From: JAGLHV01 sp023143305 [NCBI: Clostridia bacterium]
Lineage (GTDB): Bacteria; CBDUZB01; JAGLHV01
Direction: 5' to 3'
DNA length: 64,000 bases
Assembly (NCBI GenBank): GCA_030637025.1
Contig: DAOVVV010000003.1
Location: forward strand, 1-64,000
This document shows, piece after piece, positions 9,062-18,350 of the stretch. The position numbers and the translations under genes are program-made. Position 1 is the first letter of the stretch, and each line of letters starts with the position of its first letter. The notes below the pieces were generated by a model, which had not been told where the DNA came from, searched no databases, and saw only the letters and a program-made list of their open reading frames with translations.

Positions 9062-9886
9062 TTATTTGTTTTTACTCAATTTCAATCTATTCAAAATACC
9101 GGCATGAATTTTATTAGCCGGAATTTTCTTAACAACACCTTTCCCGCAATCAATCGTAATTTCTTCGGTAAAAATATTTACCTCTTTTACAATGCCTTCT
9201 TCATTGTCGGTTTTTACCTTTGATCCTACTTTCGGTAATTTTTTCTTTGCTTCTTTATAAGTTTTATACTCATAAGTCAAACAACACATTAACCTACCGC
9301 AAGCCCCTGATATTTTATTGGGATTTAAAGATAAAGACTGTTCTTTAGCCATTTCAATACCTACCGGTTTAAAATCCTGGAGGAAACTCTTACAACAGAG
9401 TACTCTCCCGCAAGAACCAAAACCACCTAACATTTTGGCTTCATCCCTTACTCCTATTTGAACCATTTGAATACGGCTTTTCAAAAGATAACCCAAATCT
9501 TTAATCAATTCCCGGAAATCAATCCTTCCTTCTGCAGTATAATATACAAAAAGTTTATTTCGGTCAAAGGTATACTCCACACTAGTCAGCTTCATCTCCA
9601 ACTCTCTATCATCAACCTTCTGTAAACAAATCTTAAATGCCTCTTTTTCTTTTCTTATGTTTTCTTCTATCTTCTTTAAATCATAATTATTTGCTTTTCT
9701 TGCGATATCTTTTATTTCTCCCTTTTTTTTCTCTAATATTTTTTCCAATTCTACCACTTCTCCCCATTCAATACCATTTTCCGTATCTACCAAAACCTTA
9801 TTTCCCACGGCTAAATCCAAATCCCGGGGATTAAAATACAAAACTTCTTTGGTTTTTCTTATTTCCACTCCTACAACTACCGGCAT
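9062..9886 (-). CDS. ricT: PSP1-domain protein, RicT/YaaT family
   Basis: A 274-residue PSP1-family protein. The conserved cysteines stand in CGRVLCC (C159, C164, C165) and CGRLMCC (C196, C201, C202). In Bacillus subtilis, RicT (YaaT) forms an Fe-S complex with RicA and RicF that affects RNA maturation, sporulation and competence. No ricA or ricF is seen here. The order tmk-holB-ricT-metG is a widespread conserved string and supports orthology. The protein has no membrane segment. Its role in this organism is unproven. Confidence 0.9.
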   Translation of the reverse strand: MPVVVGVEIRKTKEVLYFNPRDLDLAVGNKVLVDTENGIEWGEVVELEKILEKKKGEIKDIARKANNYDLKKIEENIRKEKEAFKICLQKVDDRELEMKLTSVEYTFDRNKLFVYYTAEGRIDFRELIKDLGYLLKSRIQMVQIGVRDEAKMLGGFGSCGRVLCCKSFLQDFKPVGIEMAKEQSLSLNPNKISGACGRLMCCLTYEYKTYKEAKKKLPKVGSKVKTDNEEGIVKEVNIFTEEITIDCGKGVVKKIPANKIHAGILNRLKLSKNK

Positions 9887-9960
9887 ACTATTTTCTCCTT
9901 AAAGTTAATTTTTTATCTACACTATTTTTTCTTTTTGTAACTAATTGTATATGCTGAATA

Positions 9961-10968
9961 TTAAATTATCCGGGCAATCTCCTTGTCTTCGATTATTCTA
10001 TTTATACTTAAAAACATTTCATCCAGAGCTATGCCTACATTTATATTCCTTTTTATATTTTCTTTCGTTTGCAAAATAATTTCTAAAATGCTTTGATATT
10101 TGCCGTTAGGATTTTTATACATTTTTTGTTTATAGGCAGCCATCATTATACTTAAAATTTTTTCCAGTTCTTCCCTATCCTTACTAAAAGATAATTTCTC
10201 ACTTTCAGAAAATAAACTGATAAAATCTCCCTGGATGATTTTAGCAATTAAAAAGTCAGCCTTCTTTTTACTTTCCTCAGTCTTTCCCTGGGAAAGAGAA
10301 AAAGCCTTTCCTATACTGCCGTTAGACAATTGACTGAAAAACAAAGCTTTTTCTTCTTCTATTTTATATTTTTCTCTTAAAGAGCGAACTATCAAATTAT
10401 CCGAAAGCAAATTAAATTTAATCACCTGACACCTGGAAATAATCGTGGGTAATATTCCATATTTGTTTTGTGCAATAAGAATAATTAAAACCCTATCCGG
10501 CGGTTCTTCCAAAAGTTTCAATACGCTATTTGCAGATTCTTTATTCATCATCCGGGCTTTATCAATTATGTAAACTTTACAGCTGCCCTCCATCGGTTTA
10601 AATTGTGCCTGATATTTTAAAGTCCTCATCTGGTTGATACGAATATCTTTTTTTTCAGGATAAATAAAACTCACATCCGGATGAATCTGTTTTTCAATCT
10701 TTTTACAAGAAATACACTCTCCGCAAGCATCGTAAGTATTTATATCCTGCAGAGCTAAATCTGCCCCGGATGCGTGCTTTTCTCCCTTGTTGTCTATCGC
10801 CACTCTATGTTTACAATTTAACAAACGGGCAAAAGCAAAAGCAGTAGATTTTTTGCCCACACCTTCCGGACCTACAAACAAATAAGCATGCGCATATTTT
10901 TCCGCTTTTACTGCATTTTGTATAATTTTAAGGGGAATTTCCTGCCCCAAAATATTTGAAAAATACAT
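9961..10968 (-). CDS. holB: DNA polymerase III delta-prime subunit (clamp-loader ATPase)
   Basis: A 335-residue AAA+ clamp-loader protein. Walker A is GPEGVGKKST (33-42), a zinc site uses C52 and C82/C85/C88 (ACGECISC), and KLLEEPP and ISRCQVIKF blocks follow. Size and position between tmk and ricT point to delta-prime rather than the larger DnaX. The intact P-loop is not decisive, because delta-prime proteins vary in ATP binding. It starts 15 bp after the tmk stop, so the two are probably translated from one message. Confidence 0.92.
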   Translation of the reverse strand: MYFSNILGQEIPLKIIQNAVKAEKYAHAYLFVGPEGVGKKSTAFAFARLLNCKHRVAIDNKGEKHASGADLALQDINTYDACGECISCKKIEKQIHPDVSFIYPEKKDIRINQMRTLKYQAQFKPMEGSCKVYIIDKARMMNKESANSVLKLLEEPPDRVLIILIAQNKYGILPTIISRCQVIKFNLLSDNLIVRSLREKYKIEEEKALFFSQLSNGSIGKAFSLSQGKTEESKKKADFLIAKIIQGDFISLFSESEKLSFSKDREELEKILSIMMAAYKQKMYKNPNGKYQSILEIILQTKENIKRNINVGIALDEMFLSINRIIEDKEIARII

Positions 10969-10983
10969 TTTCTAATCTCTTTT

Positions 10984-11640
10984 TTATTTTATTTTAATAA
11001 CTATGTTAATACAACGAACTATTTCTCCGAAAACTTCCTCTATACTTCCTGTACCGGAAATTACTTTTATCCTTCCCGGTGCTTCCCGGGCAATGGCCAA
11101 ATATCCCCGGCGAACCTTTCGGTGAAAAGAAATTTTCTCCTGTTCCAGACGGTCTGCTTTACCTTTTTTAAAATCCTTAGCCGTATTGACCGCTCTTTTC
11201 AAGCCTTGCTGTACACTTATATCCAAAAGCAAGGTCAAATCAGGAATAATTCCATCACCAACAAAATATCCTATTTTTTTTATTAAACTCCTGTCCAACC
11301 CTCTTCCGTATCCCTGATAAGCCAGGGTAGCATCATTAAACCGTTCACAGATAATAATTCTTCCTTCTTTTAACGCCGGCTTAATTACCTGCTCCATATG
11401 CTCTGCTCTATCGGCAAAATTAAGAAAAAGTTCGGTTTTAGAGTCAATTTTATTACGCGGATTTAATAAAATTTTGCGCAAAACCCGGCCTAAATCCGTA
11501 CCACCCGGCTCCCTGGTATGAATCACCGGAAACCCCTGAGCTTTTAAATATTTACAAATCTTCTTTGCCTGAAGGCTTTTCCCACTTCCCTCCGGCCCTT
11601 CAAAGGTAATAAATATCCCTTTTTTCCCTTGCTTTTTCAT
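10984..11640 (-). CDS. tmk: Thymidylate kinase
   Basis: A 218-residue dTMP kinase making dTDP for DNA synthesis. The P-loop GPEGSGKS is at 15-22, the nucleotide-binding TREPGGTDLG block at about 41-50, and the substrate region ERFNDATLAYQGYGRGL lies near the middle. Length is normal. It is the first of the tmk-holB-ricT-metG string and lies about 210 bp downstream of the possible last small gene of the polysaccharide cluster. No clear terminator separates the two. Confidence 0.97.
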   Translation of the reverse strand: MKKQGKKGIFITFEGPEGSGKSLQAKKICKYLKAQGFPVIHTREPGGTDLGRVLRKILLNPRNKIDSKTELFLNFADRAEHMEQVIKPALKEGRIIICERFNDATLAYQGYGRGLDRSLIKKIGYFVGDGIIPDLTLLLDISVQQGLKRAVNTAKDFKKGKADRLEQEKISFHRKVRRGYLAIAREAPGRIKVISGTGSIEEVFGEIVRCINIVIKIK

Positions 11641-11854
11641 TGATTTTACCTTATTTTAGTCCGTCTACACCTATAGCACTTTATTATAACAAAATTACTT
11701 AAAAATATCAATATATTCTTTTAGTCCTTTTTCTATTCAAAATAGGGCTATATTTCTATACTTTTTTAATGATTTTGTTTGTTTTTAGTAAAAGATTTAT
11801 TTTTTAGGCAGAACATCCTGAATTCAGGAAAAATTCAGAATGTTTATTTGTTTT

Positions 11855-12031
11855 TTAAACAGAACCAAAAATCCACTTTATTGCTTTCCTTATATCCTGA
11901 ACAAAAAGGCTCACATCTCCCAAATACGTTTTTTTTCTTGTCCATCCTCTTCTTAAAATATTTTTTAATTGCTTATTATGATTATTAAATTCTTTTATCA
12001 TAAAATCAATTAGTTTATCAAATGTTTTCAT
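11855..12031 (-). CDS. Possible 58-residue protein coupled to a glycosyltransferase
   Basis: A short reading frame beginning MKTFDKLIDFMIKEFNNHNK and ending WIFGSV. Its ATG (12029-12031) overlaps the last codons of the upstream glycosyltransferase by 14 bp in another frame, an arrangement typical of translational coupling. The product would be basic and helical with two tryptophans (W30, W53) and no clear membrane segment. I recognise no family. It could be a real small protein, the stub of a decayed gene, or chance in AT-rich DNA. Confidence 0.35.
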   Translation of the reverse strand: MKTFDKLIDFMIKEFNNHNKQLKNILRRGWTRKKTYLGDVSLFVQDIRKAIKWIFGSV

Positions 12032-13181
12032 CCCTTAATAATGTATTCTGATATAACTCAATCATTCGATCGGTTATTTTATCCCAGGTAAATTTTTCTG
12101 ATATTAACTGTTGTCCGTTTTTTCCCATTTCTTTGCAAAGCTGTGGGTTATCTAACAACCTTACCAATGAGTTAACTAATTGCTTAACATCCGGCTCAAT
12201 AACTACCCCTGCCTTAACTTCTTCTATTTCAGAGAAATTACAGCGACTTGTTATTACTATAGGAAGTTTACATGCCATAGCTTCTAAAATGCTTATGCTA
12301 AATCCTTCAAAATAAGATGGTAAAACGAAAATATCTGCTCTACTTAAAACTGCAAATTTATTATTTCCTGTTAACATTCCTGTAAAAATACTGTTTTCTA
12401 ATGCCTGCTCATGTTTGAGTATTTTAACAATTTCTTTCTTGTACACATTATTATCATGGCCTGCTATAATCAATTGAACATCGTTTCTCTTTTTTAAAAC
12501 AACGCCAAAAGCTTTTGCAAGCAGATCAAGACCTTTTTTAGGATACACCCGTCCCAAAAACAATATTACTTTTTTACCTTTCAATTGGGGATATAATTTT
12601 TCAATAGTATTTTTAGATGGAAGATTTTCAAAAGTTTTTAGATTTACGCCGTTTGGCAAGTAAAATATATTTTCACTGCGAACAAATCTATAGATTTCTT
12701 TAATTTCATTTTTAGAAATGGCCTGAATAGCTGAAGCTTTCTTCAAAATTTTTTTTTGGATAAAAAATGAATAAATTTTTTTTTTGAAAGCTTTATGACA
12801 AAGTGGTAACGAATTAACTCCACCGTGCATCGTTACAATAAATTTTTTCTTTGAAAATTTTGCTGCCTTAAAAGCAGCAAAATGAGGGTAATGCCAAATT
12901 TCATGAATATGAATTAAATCGAAATTGGATATATCTTCCATTAATGCCTTTGCTAACAGGGGAGAATATGCTGTCCAAAATTTTGAAAAAAAAGTTTTTG
13001 GAAAAAGTTTTACATCAACTCCTTCCAGTTGATCAAGACATAAATCATCGTTTCTTCCCACAGAAGTAAAAACAGACACCTTAATCCCTTTTTGAACCAA
13101 AGCTTTTGTCAAACCAATAATAACCTGCGTTGGACCGCCATATTTATAATCTAAACTTGGCACTACATATAATACTTTCAT
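12018..13181 (-). CDS. GT4-family glycosyltransferase
   Basis: A 387-residue GT-B fold enzyme that would add a sugar from a nucleotide-sugar donor to a growing glycan at the inner face of the cytoplasmic membrane. The N-terminal half opens MKVLYVVPSLDYKYGGPTQV with the Gly-rich acceptor loop. The C-terminal half has ILFLGRVYPKKGLD and the retaining E-x7-E motif in YFEGFSISILEAMA. It lies 38 bp after the next GT4 gene in the polysaccharide operon. Donor, acceptor and linkage cannot be read from the sequence. Confidence 0.9.
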   Translation of the reverse strand: MKVLYVVPSLDYKYGGPTQVIIGLTKALVQKGIKVSVFTSVGRNDDLCLDQLEGVDVKLFPKTFFSKFWTAYSPLLAKALMEDISNFDLIHIHEIWHYPHFAAFKAAKFSKKKFIVTMHGGVNSLPLCHKAFKKKIYSFFIQKKILKKASAIQAISKNEIKEIYRFVRSENIFYLPNGVNLKTFENLPSKNTIEKLYPQLKGKKVILFLGRVYPKKGLDLLAKAFGVVLKKRNDVQLIIAGHDNNVYKKEIVKILKHEQALENSIFTGMLTGNNKFAVLSRADIFVLPSYFEGFSISILEAMACKLPIVITSRCNFSEIEEVKAGVVIEPDVKQLVNSLVRLLDNPQLCKEMGKNGQQLISEKFTWDKITDRMIELYQNTLLRDENI

Positions 13182-13219
13182 ATCGCATTAATTTGAAACT
13201 TTATCCCTTTTTTTTATTT

Positions 13220-14446
13220 TCAAAATTTATGTATTTTTAACATAATATACTCATTGGGGAAATAAATTTTAAGTAATTGTCTTATTTGTGTTATCTGGTC
13301 TATTTCGAATATTGGTTCAATAGTTTCTAATCCTTTTTTAATTAAATGCTTCCTTTTTTTAGTGTCTCTTATAATATTTTTAACGGCCTCGGCAATAACA
13401 TCTTCGGATTTGGGCGGTATTATCAGCGCATTTTCTTCATGTTTCATTAGCCCTTTAATTCCACCTGCATCGGTAGTAATAATAGGTAAACTCTGGCTCA
13501 TTGCTTCATACAAAACTCTGGGAAATCCTTCACTTAAAGTCGGCAAAATAAATATATCACATTCACGATATATTGTTATTAAATCCGGACCATTAGGAAT
13601 ATATCCCTTAAACTTTACCCTCTCATTTAAATTAAAATCATTTATTAAGTTAACCAAAATATTCTTATATTCTTTATTTGCCGGGCCAACAATCCAAAGA
13701 ACTATTTTTTCTTTAATTAAAGGAATCGCTCTTATAAGATATTCTAAACCTTTCCACTGGTTTATTGATCCAACAAAAAGACACTTGATAATATGTCCCT
13801 GACAAGTATCTTCTCTAAAATATATATTCTCTTTTCTAAAATTAATTTCCGGTTGAGTTTCTATTATTTTACCTTTTATTTTGTTTTTGTATTTATTTTT
13901 AAGTGCCTTACCAGATACTAATATTAACTTAGAACCTCTCATTACTATATATTCAAAACATCGGTTTACTTTTTTGTAAACAGGTAATAATAATTTTTTA
14001 GGGCCTTGATTCCATCGCCAGGTGTAATGTGATATTGCTTCCCAATCAGCACCGACATAAACCCAAAAAGGGCGATGTCCATATAATTTGTTTATAAAAT
14101 AAGTTATTACAGATTGATAATTAGGAAGAAACAGATAAATCATTCCCCATTGTTTTATGTGTCTTGTAATAACCCAGACACATTTAACATTCCGCCAAAT
14201 TCTTTTTATGATTCCGGCATTTTCATCCTTATCTTTTGGCAATTCAAGCACACTTATCTTTTTCCCCCGAAGACAAAAGTGACAATAACTTTCATATGCT
14301 GATTTTCTGGGGTAAACTGAAGCACATAAAATAACTTCTTGAAATGTCAAAGATAAATCGACTAATAACTTTCCGAAAACATCTTTAACATAAAAATCTT
14401 TCCCATCAAATTCTATAGTTCCTCTTGATATTACCGTAAGCTTCAT
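13220..14446 (-). CDS. GT4-family glycosyltransferase
   Basis: A 408-residue GT-B glycosyltransferase. The N-terminal half is more divergent than in its neighbours, lacks an obvious GG loop at the start and contains WVYVGADWEAISHY. The C-terminal half is clear, with CLFVGSINQWKGLEYLIRA and the E-x7-E motif in SEGFPRVLYEAM. The gene overlaps the preceding glycosyltransferase by 4 bp (14443-14446), so the two are probably coupled in translation. Sugar specificity unknown. Confidence 0.88.
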   Translation of the reverse strand: MKLTVISRGTIEFDGKDFYVKDVFGKLLVDLSLTFQEVILCASVYPRKSAYESYCHFCLRGKKISVLELPKDKDENAGIIKRIWRNVKCVWVITRHIKQWGMIYLFLPNYQSVITYFINKLYGHRPFWVYVGADWEAISHYTWRWNQGPKKLLLPVYKKVNRCFEYIVMRGSKLILVSGKALKNKYKNKIKGKIIETQPEINFRKENIYFREDTCQGHIIKCLFVGSINQWKGLEYLIRAIPLIKEKIVLWIVGPANKEYKNILVNLINDFNLNERVKFKGYIPNGPDLITIYRECDIFILPTLSEGFPRVLYEAMSQSLPIITTDAGGIKGLMKHEENALIIPPKSEDVIAEAVKNIIRDTKKRKHLIKKGLETIEPIFEIDQITQIRQLLKIYFPNEYIMLKIHKF

Positions 14447-15612
14447 TTTTTATTTCCTATCGTATAATTTACCGCTTTAATAAATTTATCGGCATAAAAG
14501 TCTACCCCTCTCGTAGAAATTGATTGAGATATTTTTGTTCTATTTGATAATTCAGAGAAATTATCAACCACCATTTCAATCTTATCTTTAATATCTTTTA
14601 CATCATAAGGGTCAAAAATATAACCATTTATACCTTCTTTCAGCAAATCATAAGCCGCTCCATCGTATTTAGAAACCAAAGTAAAAAGTCCACTTGCCAA
14701 CGCTTCACTCACAACAATACTAAAACAATCTTTTAATGAAGGCAAAATAAACACATCAGCCAAGGCATAATATTTCACAATATCTTGTTTCTGTTTAAAT
14801 TTAATGAATTTAACTTTTTCCTTCAACCCATTTTGAACACAAAAATCCAACAACCTGTTATATTGTTGTCCTTCACCTATTATTAATAAAATTATATTAT
14901 TTTTTTTTATTTTTTTAAATGCCTCTAATAATTTTAATATACCCTTTTGCTCTATTAATCGACTTACACAAACAAATATTATTTGTGGATATTTCTCCCT
15001 CGTTAAAATAAAATCTTCCTTGTCTCTTAAAACACAAGACCAATTCCTATAAAAATCAATATCCCCGACATTACATCCTCTAAATATGCTGTTTTTCTCT
15101 GCTCCCAAAAATTGCAAATTCTCTTGAGCTTTGGTTCCATAAGCAATAAATGCATCACAATATCTAATATAAAACTTCTTCAATCTATCTCTAATTCCTA
15201 CATGATTTTTGCAATGATTTTTATTAAAAACCACACTTCCCGACCACAATATTGTACACCTGCTAAATAATTTTGCATAAAACAGGGCAATCCAACAAGT
15301 TAGAGAATCATATCCACCAAGAATAATAACATCCGGTTTTTCTAAACTCAAACGCAAAAAAATACCCATGTTAAAATGTATTTCCCATTCTTTTTTTTTG
15401 ACAGGTATATGAAAACCTCTTAGTTTGCTAAAATTAAATTTTATGTCATTGTAATATATATTCCATTTGCGATTAAATTCCCGTTCTTTCATAAAATAGA
15501 CTTTAAAATCAAATTCATTCCTTTCCGCAATTTTATTGAAAAGGGGTATCCGGTAAGGAGACATCATATTAGTTATCAAAACAACTTTTCTTCTCTTCTT
15601 TAATATTTTCAT
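14443..15612 (-). CDS. GT4-family glycosyltransferase, variant E-x7-E motif
   Basis: A 389-residue GT-B glycosyltransferase with N-terminal VLITNMMSPYRIPLFNKIAE and C-terminal CVSRLIEQKGILKLLEAFKK. The usual first Glu of the E-x7-E motif appears as Asp (LKDCFSIVVSEALA); the second Glu is kept. Such changes occur in active GT4 enzymes, so loss of activity should not be assumed. It starts 1 bp after the neighbouring glycosyltransferase and overlaps the next by 4 bp. Role in chain assembly is inferred from context. Confidence 0.87.
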   Translation of the reverse strand: MKILKKRRKVVLITNMMSPYRIPLFNKIAERNEFDFKVYFMKEREFNRKWNIYYNDIKFNFSKLRGFHIPVKKKEWEIHFNMGIFLRLSLEKPDVIILGGYDSLTCWIALFYAKLFSRCTILWSGSVVFNKNHCKNHVGIRDRLKKFYIRYCDAFIAYGTKAQENLQFLGAEKNSIFRGCNVGDIDFYRNWSCVLRDKEDFILTREKYPQIIFVCVSRLIEQKGILKLLEAFKKIKKNNIILLIIGEGQQYNRLLDFCVQNGLKEKVKFIKFKQKQDIVKYYALADVFILPSLKDCFSIVVSEALASGLFTLVSKYDGAAYDLLKEGINGYIFDPYDVKDIKDKIEMVVDNFSELSNRTKISQSISTRGVDFYADKFIKAVNYTIGNKK

Positions 15613-15613
15613 T

Positions 15614-16828
15614 TTATTTTTCTGCCTTTAAACATATACTTAAGTTACACCTGCCTTTTCTATCCAAAAAATTAAAAGTTTTTTGAGTTATTCTTTCCCA
15701 TGTAAATTCTTTTTTTACTCTTTCTTTTGCCGCTATACCAAGATTTTTACACAATTTTTCGTTATGGTATATAGATATCATAGCATTTTTCAAACCATCT
15801 AAATCATCCTGTTCAACTAATAATCCCGTTTTAGAATTAAGTACTACTTCCGGAACACCGCCGTGATTAGAAGCAATAGAAGGCTTCCCTCTGGCCGCTG
15901 CCTCAAGAAACGATATACCAAACCCTTCAACCCCAACACCAACCTGTCTACTAGGCATAATATAGACATCGCATAAGTCATAAATTGCAATTTTATCGCA
16001 TTCCTCTATATATCCGGTGAAAATTACATATTTATCTAAATTATAATCTTGCACAATTTTTTTTAATTTTTTCATGTAAAACCCTTCACCTACAATGACA
16101 TATTTTATCTTTTCTAGAATTTCTTTTGGCATATTTATTAAACATTTTAATACTAATTCATGGCCTTTTCTAATATCAATCCTTGATAATGTTAAAAACA
16201 CAAAACAATCGATAGCTATACCCAATCTTTTTTTAAAATGATTTACATGTTTTATCGGTTCATACAACATATTATGGCCAATCCCACAAGGAATAACATT
16301 AATTCTTTCAGAATTAACAAAATCTATATGATGTTGTTCAATCAAATGCTTTGTAAATTCACTAATAGTTATTATTGCCTTTGCCCTATTAAATAAACCG
16401 GATGAAAGGAACTTCAATAATTTATTACTGCGATAGGCTAATATTTCCGAACCATAATTTGTAATGCTGAATTCCAATGGAATTAATTTCGAAACAACAT
16501 TTAAAGCAATTTGTGTCGGCCAATCGGTACAGTGAATAATATCATACTGTTTATAATTTGTTCTTAAATAAAAATAAGCATTGTATATCAAATAAAGCAA
16601 ATTAATCTTCGAAACTTTTCTACCACCTTTATAACGTATAGTTTTAAAAGATTGACTTTCATCAAACGATGATACATTTGGAAAATTAAATGAAGGAGCT
16701 AATAAAGTAACGTTAAATCCCAATTTTGCTGCTGTTTTTGCAATATTATAAGTATATGTTCCAACCCCTCCTATTTTAGGATAATATTCATAAGTAAAAA
16801 TCATAATTTTTAAATTATTTTTTATCAT
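15614..16828 (-). CDS. GT4-family glycosyltransferase
   Basis: A 404-residue GT-B glycosyltransferase. It has a clear acceptor loop near the N-terminus (YEYYPKIGGVGTYTYNIAK), a central FLTLSRIDIRKGHELVL block and a C-terminal motif EGFGISFLEAAARGKPSIA with the retaining E-x7-E pair. This resembles mannosyl- or glucosyltransferases of the PimB/WcaL kind, but the donor cannot be fixed. It lies 29 bp after the polymerase-like membrane gene, within the same minus-strand operon. Confidence 0.9.
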   Translation of the reverse strand: MIKNNLKIMIFTYEYYPKIGGVGTYTYNIAKTAAKLGFNVTLLAPSFNFPNVSSFDESQSFKTIRYKGGRKVSKINLLYLIYNAYFYLRTNYKQYDIIHCTDWPTQIALNVVSKLIPLEFSITNYGSEILAYRSNKLLKFLSSGLFNRAKAIITISEFTKHLIEQHHIDFVNSERINVIPCGIGHNMLYEPIKHVNHFKKRLGIAIDCFVFLTLSRIDIRKGHELVLKCLINMPKEILEKIKYVIVGEGFYMKKLKKIVQDYNLDKYVIFTGYIEECDKIAIYDLCDVYIMPSRQVGVGVEGFGISFLEAAARGKPSIASNHGGVPEVVLNSKTGLLVEQDDLDGLKNAMISIYHNEKLCKNLGIAAKERVKKEFTWERITQKTFNFLDRKGRCNLSICLKAEK

Positions 16829-16857
16829 AATTAATTACACAGTGTTAAAAAACCCTT

Positions 16858-18321
16858 TTAATTTAAACCGAAGTTATTGTTGGAATTTTTAAATAAAATT
16901 TTATCTGTTATAGGTAACAGAGCAAATAAAATTGCAATAACTAACGTATGTTTATATGACGAAAACCTATTTTGAGTAAATGACATAACAATTAAAGAAA
17001 AAATACTGGTTAAAACACCAAAAAGAAGACTTTTAAAATAGGGTGAATGACAATTTTTATAAATTTTTATACCGTTATAAAAAAAAGAAGAAAGGATCCA
17101 GAAAACCGAAAGAACACCTAAAACTCCCCATTTCCATATAATTTGAGGAAGTACTCCATGGAGAGAACTTGCTATATATCCGGCTTTTGTTAAATAAGGA
17201 ACATTTATAACTCTTCCGAACCCATCACCTAAAATAAATGAGGAAAAGGAATTACACCATATCGGCAAAACGAGTAAAATTTCTTTTTTACGGTACCACA
17301 TTGATTCACCCTGAAAAGATTCTTTTGACAATAATTGAATAAGTTTTGTGGGCATACTCAAGAATTCCGGTATAATTTCTTTAGGTAAGAAAATAGAACA
17401 CATCGAAATACAAATAAACAAAATAAGCAATGAGAAAAAAACTTTTACTAAACGGAAAAAAATCATCTTCTCAATTCCAAGAATTATTAAATAGATAGCA
17501 AAAAATGTTAATACGATAACCGTAACAAATATCGTTCTATTAAAAGTTAGAACCAAAGCATAAAAAAAACAAACAAAAAGTAATAGATAAATTTTTCTAT
17601 GTTTTTGATTATTAAAAAATAAAAATCCTAAAATAAAATTTAAACCCAACAAAGAATAAACCTGTGTTTTTCCCAAAAGTAACTGCAAAACAGATAAATT
17701 TACAAAAGAACGGTGAGCTATCAGATCCGGCTTAAAAAAATACAGGACAATAGAAGAACAAATTAAAAATGTGGTAGATAACAAACAAATTTTCATCAAT
17801 GTTTTTAGTTGTTTTTCTTCTTTAAAAATATCAATTACAATAAAAAATAGGATATAATAAAAATGAGGAGTGGCCTGTCCCCTAATATTATTCAAAGAAT
17901 ATCCCCTAATAAAACCAAGTATTGTTGCAAAAACAACTAACCCAATAAAAAAACCCATTTCTTTTGATAATATCCTGGATGTCATATCAAATTTAACATC
18001 TTTATATCTGATGAGTTTTTTAGGTATCCAGGTTAACAAAAGCATATAAAAAATTAATTCGGAAATATCATGATTCCCAATCGGTGTATGAAATTCAAAA
18101 TAAAAATTATCAGAAAATCCTAATTCCCACATACAAATAACAAAAACACTTATTATCGGAAATCTAAAAACAAGAATAAAGAAAATAATTGTCATTAAAA
18201 ATAAACATAAAAAACTATAAGAATAAAAATATGAAAACCCTATAATTACAGCGGATATAACAGTAATTACTCCGTTGAAAACTTTTCTATCAAAATTCAC
18301 GCCAAAAAATCTATACTCCAT
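16858..18321 (-). CDS. O-antigen polymerase/ligase-family membrane protein (Wzy-like)
   Basis: A 487-residue protein with about 12 hydrophobic segments through its length and a larger loop around 310-390. Near the end of that loop is ILGDGFGRVINVPYL, then SLHGVLPQIIWKWG, which has the look of the catalytic loop region of Wzy/WaaL (O-antigen ligase family) proteins. Context among glycosyltransferases and a flippase favours a repeat-unit polymerase in the inner membrane. The cluster has a second member of the broad family at 21873-23720, so one may polymerise and the other ligate. The split of roles is a guess. Confidence 0.75.
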   Translation of the reverse strand: MEYRFFGVNFDRKVFNGVITVISAVIIGFSYFYSYSFLCLFLMTIIFFILVFRFPIISVFVICMWELGFSDNFYFEFHTPIGNHDISELIFYMLLLTWIPKKLIRYKDVKFDMTSRILSKEMGFFIGLVVFATILGFIRGYSLNNIRGQATPHFYYILFFIVIDIFKEEKQLKTLMKICLLSTTFLICSSIVLYFFKPDLIAHRSFVNLSVLQLLLGKTQVYSLLGLNFILGFLFFNNQKHRKIYLLLFVCFFYALVLTFNRTIFVTVIVLTFFAIYLIILGIEKMIFFRLVKVFFSLLILFICISMCSIFLPKEIIPEFLSMPTKLIQLLSKESFQGESMWYRKKEILLVLPIWCNSFSSFILGDGFGRVINVPYLTKAGYIASSLHGVLPQIIWKWGVLGVLSVFWILSSFFYNGIKIYKNCHSPYFKSLLFGVLTSIFSLIVMSFTQNRFSSYKHTLVIAILFALLPITDKILFKNSNNNFGLN

Positions 18322-18350
18322 ACTAACTCCTCTTGAAGCTTTTATGAATA

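Noticed and set aside
11779-11988. 69-codon plus-strand frame in the gap after tmk
   Set aside because: Low-complexity Phe/Leu composition, no good ribosome site, and antisense to the better-supported 58-codon frame.
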